Source: Stictocephala bisonia (Eukaryota > Arthropoda > Insecta > Hemiptera > Membracidae). From it: DNA of 64,000 nt. Positions 1-10,680 of this stretch are shown in pieces. Made by a program: the position numbers and the translations under genes. The stretch is taken from assembly GCA_035578905.1 (NCBI GenBank), contig JAQJVL010000048.1, positions 1,518,001-1,582,000 on the forward strand. The letters are read 5' to 3'. The notes beneath the pieces are model-generated. The model saw nothing but the letters and a program-made list of their open reading frames with translations. It had not been told where the DNA came from and did no database searches. Within the stretch, counting starts at the first letter, position 1. Each line of letters starts with the position of its first letter.

Positions 1-683
1 GTTCATTGTATGTGATTCAAATATTGTAAAGTAAATTGTTAGCTTTGATACAGTAATATAAATTTAATAGAAACTGCATAAAAGATAAATTTATGACATT
101 AAATGACATTTTATGGCTTGAAATTATATAGCTGACTTTTGTAGGCTTTTCAAAACTACATAACAATTGGGTTATTAAAAAATCATTCAATATTATTAAA
201 ATTATACTATTTATATATTACTCATAATTGCACTAAGAGAATAAATAGTATACTCGGTTGATACTATGGTATTTATAAATATTTACTTAGTCGCTTTCTT
301 ATATGATAATAATTAATAGCATGAACATATAAATGAATAAATCCTTATGCTATTGGTGTGGTTTCAGCCAAGTTTCAGGATAAAGGAAAACCTTTCATGT
401 TTTCTGGTATAAGAGAAACTTTAATGGTAGTACTACGATTCTTATGAGTCGAATAGATTTATATGCATACATATAATACTCTTATAGAGCAATTTTATCC
501 ATGCCAATTACTAATCATACCTTACTATCACGAAAATGAATACTCATGGCATCTAAATTTGTATACTTACATAATTTTTTTAATTTTAGTTCCAAGAAAA
601 TGTGCAGGAAATTGTATTAGAAAATTTAAAAAACCTAGTCTACATACTAGGTGTAAACTTATCTTTAGTTAATTGTTCTAAAA
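1..683. other. AT-rich non-coding sequence
   Basis: I see no exon, RNA gene or clear element. The small open frame at 463-672 has no recognisable domain and looks like chance. The stretch is probably intronic to the Ig-superfamily gene, because the first exon seen (3351) is an internal one. Confidence 0.5.
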
Positions 684-1718
684 ACACGTTATCATAATGT
701 CTTTTTGTAAGTGTTTGTAAAGATAATATAACTACATTGGAGACTACGTTATCATAACGTACTGTCAAGTGTTTGTAAAGATAATATAACTACATTGGAG
801 ACTACGTTATCATAACGTACTGTCAAGTGTTTGTAAAGATAATGTAACTACATTGGAGACTACGTTATCATAACGTACTGTCAAGTGTTTGTAAAGATAA
901 TATAACTACATTGGAGACTACGTTATCATAACGTACTGTCAAGTGTTTGTAAAGATAATATAACTACATTGGAAACTACGTTATCATAACGTCTTTTTGT
1001 AAGTGTTTGTAAAGATAATATAACTACATTGGAGACTACGTTATCATAACGTCTTTTTGTAAGTGTTTGTAAAGATAATATAACTACATTGGAGACTACG
1101 TTATCATAACGTACTGTCAAGTGTTTGTGAAGATAATATAACTACATTGGAGACTACGTTATCATAACGTACTGTCAAGTGTTTGTAAAGATAATATAAC
1201 TACATTGGAAACTACGTTATCATAACGTCTTTTTGTAAGTGTTTGTAAAGATAATATAACTACATTGGAGACTACCTTATCATGACGTTTTCTCAAGTGT
1301 TTGTAAAGATAATATAACTAACTATCTATATTGGAAACTACGTTATCATAACGTCTTTTTGTAAGTGTTTGTAAAGATAATATAACTACATTGCAGACTA
1401 CGTTATCATAACGTACTGTCAAGTGTTTGTAAAGATAATATAACTACATTGGAAACTACGTTATCATAACGTCTTTTTGTAAGTGTTTGTAAAGATAATA
1501 TAACTACATTGGAGACTACCTTATCATGACGTTTTCTCAAGTGTTTGTAAAGATAATATAACTAACTATCTATATTGGAAACTACGTTATCATAACGTCT
1601 TTTTGGAAGTGTTTGTAAAGATAATATAACTACATTGCAGACTACGTTATCATAACGTACTGTCAAGTGTTTGTAAAGATAATATAACTACATTGGAGAC
1701 TACGTTATTATGACGTGA
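684..1718. repeat. 58-bp minisatellite carrying a 15-bp palindrome
   Basis: About 17-18 head-to-tail units with a 58-bp period, for example starting at 721, 779 and 837. Each unit contains the near-perfect palindrome acgttatcataacgt, two 7-nt arms around one base. Two unit subtypes alternate, one with 'actgtcaag' and one with 'ctttttgtaag' after the palindrome. Some units near 1318 and 1562 carry a short extra 'actatctat' insertion, so higher-order copying of unit pairs is likely. No coding role is evident. The 64-residue open frame on the minus strand is a by-product of the repeat. Confidence 0.95.
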
Positions 1719-2547
1719 TTACTTAAATTTTTACAAAAGATAAGTTTACACCTCGTATGTGAAAACAAGACTGCAGAATGAGACTAGCAGGCTCCCATAT
1801 GTTTCCTCGGTAGACTGCAGGTACATACATCACGGTGTCAGTATGCAGGCCTTAGTCTATACATCAAGACACCTGCACGCACCTCCACATCATAATCAAT
1901 CATTGCATTATATATTAAGCTCCTAAATAAGGTTGATACTTGGTCTCACTTCATCACTTATATTTCTTAGTACTATTATCAAAAATGGCTTGAATATGTT
2001 TGATAAAATATTACTCTGTCATAGGTAAAGCATAAACAGACTTTCATTTTAAATAAATGTTCATTTAATTAATAAAAATAATAATAAATACATTTTAAAA
2101 CTAAAATAATTTTAAAGAAATTACTTTATAAACCAAGTGAAAATGTTCTTATAAAAATTACAAAAATATACACAAATATTTAAAAAGATTCTGTAATCAA
2201 TCATAATAAACCTACTTGCTTGTACACGAACAATACTTTCGTAATGAAATAGGGATCACTATTCAGTACAATCTCAAAAATTTAACCAGACACATTCATA
2301 TTATTATATCATAACAACTTAGTCACTAAGATATTATGAAGACAATTCAATCTTTTTTTAATTTGATTTTACTCTTAAATAAATTTGTTTAGTGGACTTT
2401 TTGATTTACTCAATACGTTAAAGTTGTACAAGATGTGTTAAGTAGATTAAATAAAATCTATTAAATGGTTAGTATTTAAGAAATAGAAAATAAATGTTCT
2501 TATTTATTTTAAATTAAAATAAAACACTTTACATATTTAAATGTATA

Positions 2548-2603
<56 letters not shown>

Positions 2604-2984
2604 TTAAATATTAATGTAATGTAATGTAATAAACATAAATTTAAATATTAATATTAATATTTTATATATATATATATATATTTATTTATTTATTTATTTA
2701 AATTTATGTTTATTTAACATTTGTAGGCAATCAATATTTTGTTCTAATATGAATATATACCCTTGAATTGTCCTCAGATGGCCTTACGACTGAGGTGGTT
2801 TCTTACATTTTTCAGTATCTAAAAACTTTCTGAATAGTTTCGGGCAAAAACAGTCTGCCATATGCTAATAATGATATATAATAATTTTTCTAAACAAACA
2901 CACATACAAGGTAAGTCTTTTACGTTTTTAAATTGGCCACATGTTCGTATACGACCAAGTTATTTCATGTAACAAGTAATGCAT
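1719..2984. other. AT-rich non-coding sequence with TA-rich palindrome
   Basis: No exon was recognised, including the expected Ig2-encoding exon of the downstream gene. It contains the (TA)n block described separately and a second TA/TTTA-rich patch around 2655-2700. Confidence 0.5.
2533..2611. repeat. (TA)n tract with inverted flanks
   Basis: A (TA) run at about 2549-2600 is bracketed by inverted 15-bp arms, atatttaaatgtata on the left and tatacatttaaatat on the right. The whole block can therefore fold back into a long cruciform or hairpin. Confidence 0.85.
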
Positions 2985-3250
2985 CTCGGAGATTCAGTGG
3001 TCTAGTTAGACTTTTTACCTGAATTAGAGATAGCGTGGATTGAAATCTGGCCTTGTTGTAAGTTTTTAACAGTGATTTTTGCCTTGTACTGTTTTCTCCA
3101 TTACCCCCCCCCCATTGTTAAATGGGGGAGGGAGTTATCTCCATAACCCCCCATGTCAGTAGTGTATTGAGTATAGTCAATAGTTAGAGTGAAAAGGAAA
3201 TCGGCCTCTCCTACAAAGAGAAAATAAAGAGGCCTCTCCTCAATTAAAAT
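2983..3250 (+). mobile_element. tRNA-like SINE, probable
   Basis: The first 80 bases or so resemble a tRNA-derived SINE head. An A-box-like stretch (ttcagtggtctagttagac, near 2996-3014) is followed about 35 bases later by a B-box-like ggattgaaatc near 3038. Downstream come a C10 tract, a short hairpin made of ccccc and ggggg arms, and a body with repeated 'ggcctctcct' and an A-rich end. It lies roughly 100 bp upstream of the Ig3 exon, inside the presumed intron. The tRNA match is imperfect, so this could be another short repeat. Confidence 0.4.
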
Positions 3251-3350
3251 ACAAAAAATAACTTTTATTGAGCTTTGCTCTGAGTAGTAGGGTAGGGGTT
3301 ATAAATACAATCAATGGTATGTATTTAAAGTAATGTAATGTAAATTGTAG

Positions 3351-3488
3351 TTCCACCGATGATATCGGTGCCCAACCAGCTAGTGGGAGCTCGAGAGGGC
3401 CAGCAACTCTCATTGGAGTGCCACTCGGAAGCCTATCCCAAGTCCATTAACTATTGGACCAGGGACAAAGGCCAGATGATCTTTCACG
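3351..3488 (+). CDS. DIP/lachesin-like Ig cell-adhesion protein, exon for first half of Ig domain 3
   Basis: This internal exon encodes VPPMISVPNQLVGAREGQ and onward to KGQMIFH. It is the start of the third immunoglobulin domain of insect DPR-interacting proteins and their lachesin/IgLON relatives, which are GPI-anchored neuronal surface proteins that bind Dpr partners in synaptic matching. Visible landmarks are the linker VPPMI, the first disulphide cysteine in LSLECHSEAYP, and the core tryptophan in INYWTRD. The acceptor is aaattgtag before 3351 and the donor is gtaagt at 3489. Both borders are phase 1, with the first codon completed from an upstream exon outside the window. The family is well supported; the exact paralogue is not decidable from one domain. 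Confidence 0.93.
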
Positions 3489-6400
3489 GTAAGTGCCATT
3501 CAATGTAACGCATTCAACGACACCATTTCCACTTCTCTGGCTGTCATTCAAAGTCACTTCTTTCATTCACTATGTAAATCATGTTACAGAAAACAGATCT
3601 GTAACGCAAAGCAAGTAATGCAACCTTATTTGGGAAACATGCAAATTCCGTTACCTTTTTTAGTAGGTAATATATGAATTAGAAAGGTAGCACAAAATTC
3701 AAGATCTTTAAGATAGCACTATATCGTTTTTTACATCACTTGAATAGCCAACTATTCAGGTTGCTATGACAAATATATTGGATTGAAAAATCTAAAAAAT
3801 AATTGAATATTACATAAATCAGTGTTATCAATAATATTTTCATACAATAAAACTGTGTGTACAATAATCTTAACTTATCAATACAAAATATCTTCTTAAT
3901 GTAAGCCACATGTTTTTTTATGTGGTTTACATTAAGTTTAAAATAAGTATAATGTAGGATTACGGTTGATAAAAATCATAATTTTTATTATTTATTGTTT
4001 TATTTAAAATTGTGTTTCTCTCACTGACACATGAATAATTTTTATAAATGTTACTTTTATTTATCACGTATTATATAATGTCACTAAATTATATTATAAT
4101 GTACTAAATGCCTATATCTATGTTTATTGTAATACTATAATTGTTGCAAGATTTTTTTACAGTTTTTCAACGCCTAAATGACTTGTTAAATCATAAAATC
4201 TATCTTAGTTAGAGTGACTTATTCAAATTGTTTCCTATTTTTTGGAGAAAGAATGTTTAAGCTCATACATTGAAACTAAAGAAAAATGAAACTCAAACTA
4301 ATTGTACAATTCTTATTGAAACAAGTTACAATAAATATGAGATTCTACATCATACCGTAGTTTATTACGTCATTTAATATTATGTTTGAATAAATAATAT
4401 TCATTTTGGGAGTTTATTTCAAACCGTATATTTGCATAACACAATTTATTAGTTATATATTTCATAATTAATTAGTTTTGTAAGTTGTAAGGACAATTAT
4501 TATTTATTGTTAAGAACTGCCAAAGTTATTTTTATAAGTGTGTACAAGTTATAAATGAAATATCAATTGACCAGCTCTGTTATGTGTACCTTCCTTGCAA
4601 CATTTATCTGATAAAAGTAAGAGGTTTTGAAAATCAATATACTCGTACATCCAATATTACCTCACAAAAGTAGCTCAGTAATAAAGGTTCTTGATATATT
4701 ATTCAACATTGTGGCCACAATATTCCCTATACATCATTATAACAAGATGGCAAGCCTTACATAACGACTGTAAAGCTTACATACTTGTCATTTGTGACAA
4801 GTATCTTGACAGTAATATGACAATTTGATACACACATATCCAGTGTGTTAAAGCACTTTAGTTAAGTTAAAGTTTCTTATTGAACTGTACATTATAATTT
4901 ATAGAACGTTTTATTTAATATAATACTAATTTTTATTTACTTATTAGAAGTATTTAAAAAACAGAATACATAGCTATTGTACACATTTTTCATACATAAT
5001 ATCAAATAATAATTAGAATAGCCAAAACTTTATAAAGAACTTTTAATTTTAATACATGTTACACTAATGTGAGATTTTTATAAATATTACCGATGCTTCA
5101 AATTATTAAAAATAGAGTTTGTTTAAAGAAGTTTAAAATAAATATAAATGGAACGAACTGCGATATTATCTAACTGATAAAACGATGAGCCAACCAGTAA
5201 CTGTAATAAATGCTTTTACCTTAATTGGCCCATAATAAACTCCCCTCACTTTTCCATCATTACGTAATAGACTACCCTTCAAAGATCTGCGAGGCAGCTC
5301 CATTATAAGTCGAGTGTTCATTTAACTCAACATCCCGTGTTCGGTTGAAATGTTGCTGCTCGCTTATAAGGATATCTCGTACACAGCACCTCCCTCAGTG
5401 AAATCACATGCTTCACTTCATTTGTAATATCAAGCGCAACAGTTATTTCAGAAGGGCTGTTTTGCTAGTAAAAGTTAGTAACTGTATTATTATATGTTAT
5501 CAGATATAAGGATGAGACTATTATAAAGAAAAATTATAAAAATGAAAACTACACAGGTTATATGGTGATACAAAACAATATAAAAGGTTTTTTGATTTGT
5601 TGTGGTAAAAATGAATAATACGAGCCTAATTTTAAATGAACAATGTACTCTACTTAGTCCTATATAGAAAATTAAAAAATCACTATTTCAATATTTTGAA
5701 AAATAAGATTTATTGAACTTCCTTTCATACATCAAAGACACTAATATTTATTTATGATACAATAGACAAATTATTAAAACATAAATTGTTAATTATTATA
5801 CATTACAATAACGACCTTTTAGATACAACAATTGACATTAAACCTGCATTCATAATATGATATTAGAAATGAGAGAGATATATAACTAATAGACTGATGC
5901 TGATGTTGTGATGCTCTCCAATCTCTTTTCTATCACAAAGTTATGATCACGAATAATAATATATGAACGAAGAATTATATGAGAGTTGATTTAATAAATT
6001 TATGCCAGTAAAAAAGTTAATTTAGTTCTTTATTTATTCAAATATAAAAGGTAGATTTTAAAGGAAATACACTACTAATTTTCAGTATTGTTAATTAAAT
6101 TAATATCGGGCAATGTTATATTGACTGATGAAGAAAACAAAATTAATTTTTGGTACAAGTAAAGTATACATTTATTTGCCAGAAAACAGGGGTTTTATAG
6201 TTACAACGTGTTATTTGTCTTGTATTTTTTGCATTAGGTGCAGTTTTACTTCAAATCACATACAAGTTTTAAAATGAATATATTATTGTTACGTTTGGTT
6301 GCAAATATATCTCATAACTGTTTGTATGAAGTAATACTAATTTTCTAATTTTATTATTCACTTTAGTAGTTTTATTATGTTTTTAAATGTTATAATTACA

Positions 6401-8921
6401 TTTAATATTATTTTAAAAGTACAGTGTTAGCAAATACGATGCTTACCTTTGGTTATATAGCACAACTTGGACTAATAAAATATAATTTACAATTTAGCAT
6501 TTAAAATGTTTAATCAAAATAACTAACCGTTTTGAAATAATATTTAATTCAGTAAATTAATTATTGCATAAAGAATAAACATCGTAAAATGTAATAAAGC
6601 GTTATTCTAGGACCACAATGAGATAAAAACCTACAATAACTACATATGCAACCTTCGCACTGGCGATCAAATTTGCCTTGACTAGTGGTCTATTCATATA
6701 GTTTGTGCGAACGTTTGTTTGAAAATTACTATAAAATTTGGATTTGATCAGAATATAATATATTGTATATCAATGTATTCAAACTTTTTTTGTTCTACCG
6801 AATAAAAGCTGACAAACTTCAAAATTATTTTGAAAAATATTTTTTTGTGGTTTGAAGTTCGAATTTTTACTATCCAACAAACAATTTTCTAATTAGTGAG
6901 CATGTAGCAAACACTAAAAATGATTAATATCTAATACCAAGATATACAAAATATGCAAAATGTAGTCTTATATAATAAAATGCTAACTAAAAAGAACTTA
7001 TGGCTGTAAATTATTTTTGAAAATGAAAATGTATAGCCAACTCGAGTGTGTCTTGTGGCAGCTGATCTACTGAAATCCACAAGTGACCTTTTGGCAAAGG
7101 CCAATAAATAAAAACGAATAACTATATATTATATGAAGTGAAAATATGAAAAGAAAGCTTGTAATTTGCCAAATAAAACTGTATAATGTTGAGTCAGATT
7201 GATTCGTTGAGTTTTTGTAAAATTACATAATAAACATGCAATGTAAAGTGATTCGTGAAATACGACGCTGCCAGTATACACGGGTCGAAAATGAGATTAC
7301 GACTTTCCAGCTTGAGGGTTAGTACTAGTATTAAACTAGACTTGATATATTATGCAATACTCAAACAATAATAACTATACATAAGAGATGTATCAATAGA
7401 ATTATTATGTTAAGAATTTTATTAACCTATTATAAATATGAATGAAAATACATTATATAAAAAAGGTTACATATCATACATTCGTAATACCCGTGCAAAT
7501 TTATTAGTGAATAAAAAATTTAACTTACCTGTAATACATTTTAATTCTAGTTTCATATTCTAATAATTTACATAACAAGGTTCCAAGATTTTCTTAACAT
7601 ATAAAACAAACAAATGAACAAATAATTTAATATCAGCAAATATTAAAACTTATTTGGAGCTCAATTATCTATAGACAACCTATACAAAAAGGTTAAAGCA
7701 GTGTTTTAGTGCTTCTGTGTTACTCTTAAAGGTGAGATTGCGGAAGCAAACCTCATAACAAAGTGGTTTGTTTTGTTGGATGGAAGACAATCACGAACAC
7801 CGTATTGTGACTGGTGGAGCCATCATGGTGGGGAGGGAGCTTTACAATTACAATTTTATAGGCAACACAGACTGAAAACACATTTTAACTTTAAAACAGT
7901 CACTTCAGTGGTGGCAACGAAATGTAATTTCATAAAATAGATAACATTATTGAAGCCTTGGTGTTATATAAAATATATAACACAGATCAAAACTTTCGGC
8001 CTTGGTCTCGGACTCTGAAAATATATATATATTTAACAGCTCTGTATATAATACTATCCGGATGGCTTTGCTTTGCTTCACTTCGATGTGAATCTCTACG
8101 CTGACTTACCCTTCCTTCGTAGTTCTAACTAAACAATCACGTCAATATAAAAGCTTAGCCTACTGCAATTCTTCTAGACAAGACATTTTTAAAGTTTAGA
8201 TAACAAACAATAAAAGTCTTCTCCTACAGGATGCTAAGTAGTGAAATCGGGAAAAAGTTAATAGAAATTACCTTAAATGTTTCACAGTCAAAACCATATT
8301 AGCCAAAGCTTCTGTATCGAGTTTATGTATTTTGTACCTGTTGTTCGATATAAATTATTGAATTAAATTATAGATATTTTAACTCTTACGGAAAAAATAA
8401 AATGTTGAAGGGCTGTTTCTATCCTTTAGGAACGGATTTTATAGAAATGCTTTCATAGTGGGTTTATATGATAAAGAAGAATATTTCTCTACAAATTACA
8501 TAAAAACTCTTCGTTCTTAATTGTTGTGGTGCATGATTACATCAATTTTGGAATACTTAAATAAGGACATAAATCTTGTCCAGTTACTAAGATTAACAAC
8601 ACTAATGTACTGGAAGTTGTCTTCTAAATAAAATATCAAACGTAACAAAATTAAAATAAATTATAAACAAAAAAATATATGTTAATAAATTCCATAAAAG
8701 CAGTTATCAATTATTAAATAAGTATGGTTCCTTCTTAAACAAAATATAGGAGAAATATCTAAACAATAGTAATATATTGAAAAAACTATTTAGGTAATAA
8801 ACAATATTTTAGGTTTGTGGAAGTTGTATCACCATTTTAGTATAAAATTACTGTACTTTTTGTATAACCCAATTAATAAAACAAATTACTATTTGACAGT
8901 TAATAGTTACATCTGATACAG
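3489..8921 (+). other. 5.4-kb intron of the DIP-like gene
   Basis: AT-rich, bounded by gtaagt and gatacag. It contains a 17-bp-stem hairpin at 3895-3936 and a somewhat more GC-rich patch at about 5225-5420 of unknown role. No other exon in the required phase was recognised. Confidence 0.7.
3895..3936 (+). other. 17-bp-stem hairpin in intron
   Basis: Left arm cttaatgtaagccacat and right arm atgtggtttacattaag pair over 17 positions with a single G-U (one mismatch at DNA level), around an 8-nt loop that is mostly T. It is compact and stable compared with the surroundings. It may be a small foldback repeat or an RNA hairpin. It is shorter than typical animal pre-miRNAs. Confidence 0.8.
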
Positions 8922-9071
8922 GAGCCAATTACGAGCCGGAGATGCTGGACAAGGCATACAGAGTGATCATGAAGCTGACCATCAGAGCTCTGCACCCATC
9001 GGACTTCGGCATCTACATGTGTGTGGCCAAGAACGCATTGGGCGTCACCGATGGTTCTATCAAAGTATACA
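8922..9071 (+). CDS. DIP/lachesin-like Ig cell-adhesion protein, exon for second half of Ig domain 3
   Basis: Joined to the exon ending at 3488 (G of glycine GGA split as g|ga), this exon reads ANYEPEMLDKAYRVIMKLTI and then RALHPSDFGIYMCVAKNALG to GSIKVY. The DFGIYMC block is the classic D-x-G-x-Y-x-C motif that supplies the second disulphide cysteine of an Ig fold. VAKNALGVTDGSIKVY matches the G-strand end of DIP Ig3. The acceptor is gatacag before 8922 and the donor is gtatgt at 9072. Length is 150 bp, phase 1 to phase 1. The preceding intron is about 5.4 kb. Higher GC than the surroundings and an intact frame argue for a functional gene. Confidence 0.95.
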
Positions 9072-9462
9072 GTATGTATCAAGTCAAAAATCTATATATC
9101 GTCAAGTAAGGCCAGAAGAACAAATACCAACTGGATACAGGTTTTTCATACTTCAGTTGATCTACGTAATGACACTGTTCCTACCCAACAATGTGAGGAT
9201 TCTAGATTATAATTGGGATTTTTTCCGTACATTCACTACTAGTTAATAAATATTCTCTTTAATAATAGTTAATAAATATTGCCTAAAAACCGTTCTCCAA
9301 TAATTTTACGTCCACTTTAGTATTCCTTATCCGCTAGGAATCTGATCTCGCTGGCCTTATCTTATCGTTCTCGAAAAACTTAAACTAGGGAAGCGCATTC
9401 GATGCTAAGTCAATTGTTGGGTTTACCAGTTTGTGATCAGCTTTAGAAGCCATCCAAGCTAC

Positions 9463-9489
9463 CCTAACCCAACCTAAACTAACCTAACC
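9463..9489 (-). repeat. degenerate TTAGG-like repeat
   Basis: Reads ctaacccaacctaaac and then taacctaacc, which is TTAGG-like on the minus strand. It is short and imperfect. TTAGG is the insect telomere unit, but such snippets are also common inside dispersed repeats. Confidence 0.5.
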
Positions 9490-9942
9490 GTAATTGCGAT
9501 AAAAAAACAGTGTTAATGAATTAATGGAAAATGTCCTATAATTGGTGTCATTGTTCTGGTTTTGGGATGCAGTTAACAATAGGAAACCTTCGCTCTGAAA
9601 TGTTGAATAGTTCAAGTTTAAAAGGAAAAAAAATTACTTATGCTTCTGACATTCTTTTCTATTGTACTCAACAGAATGTATAATCAACAGAATGAATTAA
9701 TAAATTCTTTCTACGGATACAGATCCCTGTTTTCAAATTACAACACAATTTAATATTATTAATTAATACAAGTTGAGTTATTGCATCATGCAAATCGTAC
9801 TGCAGGCCAAAATGTTTGGCCAGTCACCATTTAAAAAGTTTGATGGAGGGAGGTTGTTTACTAGCCTAAGCATGTTTTGGTAAATAGTTAGTACATTAAT
9901 ATATTTTGCATTGGAGGGAAATATACTTTACCGCTACAAGTA

Positions 9943-9944
<2 letters not shown>

Positions 9945-10027
<83 letters not shown>
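9945..10027. repeat. (TA)n microsatellite, about 83 bp
   Basis: Uninterrupted TA dinucleotides inside an intron of the DIP-like gene. The (YI)n open frame across it is an artefact. Confidence 0.97.
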
Positions 10028-10032
<5 letters not shown>

Positions 10033-10641
10033 TTTTATGATATATATTTTTTATTTCATCTTTTTAGCTCTGATAAAAATGGACTTTTATGCATTTTCTT
10101 TGTAAATTTATTCAAAAACTCTTATGAGTAATAATTTTATGGAAAGAACAAAATGTGACCATTTGCAGCAGGAAAACTTTGAATATTTATACTTTATCTT
10201 AAACAGGTCATACTTAACATAACATACTCAAGCATGTGATAAGAACATGCCTGGAACTTGGTATAACTGTATTTCAATTCATAAATGTTTACAACAAATA
10301 ATAATATCACTTTAAAACCAATATAATTACTTTACAAAATAGTATAAAGTCCATATAAATAATATATTAGATACTGATAAATTAATTAAATAATTAAAAA
10401 ATGAAGTGAGGAAAAAATTTAACAATATAATTATATTATTAGTTAAAATTCTTACAAGAGAAAAAGTATACAAGCGCCGAGATGAAATGAATTCTATGCT
10501 TGATTTAGTCATATTAGTTAAACTTAAATTACAAAAAGTACAAAATAAAAAACATGTACACAAGCAACTGTTAGATTATAACGATTGTTGTATGTTAACA
10601 ACAGTGTTAACTAGCGTTTCACATTTTTATATTGCTTACAG

Positions 10642-10680
10642 AAATTACAAATGACAACAGTATACGACTAGAGGATCAAA
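10642..10680 (+). CDS. DIP/lachesin-like protein, 39-bp micro-exon after Ig3
   Basis: A 39-bp micro-exon between cttacag and gtgagt. In the frame set by the previous exon it adds a split lysine codon (a|aa) and then ITNDNSIRLEDQ. This is the membrane-proximal stalk after the last Ig domain, a region that is short and variable in the family. Both ends are phase 1, so the exon could be skipped without breaking the frame; alternative splicing is possible but is not shown by the sequence. Support is the fit of splice sites, phase and open frame rather than homology. Confidence 0.75.

Larger units (their letters stand above)
9072..10641 (+). other. 1.6-kb intron of the DIP-like gene
   Basis: Bounded by gtatgt and cttacag. 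It holds degenerate CCTAA-like repeats at about 9463-9489 and a long (TA)n tract at 9945-10027. Open frames here are chance or repeat-driven. Confidence 0.7.

Noticed and set aside
926..1120. Minus-strand 64-residue repeat protein
   Set aside because: It is a translation of the 58-bp minisatellite and lasts only while the units lack stops.
684..1718. Possible CRISPR array
   Set aside because: Units are contiguous and similar over their whole length, with no unique spacers, and the genome is eukaryotic.
9019..9246. Plus-strand open frames overlapping the Ig3 exon
   Set aside because: They are in other frames than the Ig domain and run past the splice donor at 9072.
9911..10105. Open frame rich in alternating Tyr-Ile
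   Set aside because: Translation of a (TA)n microsatellite.
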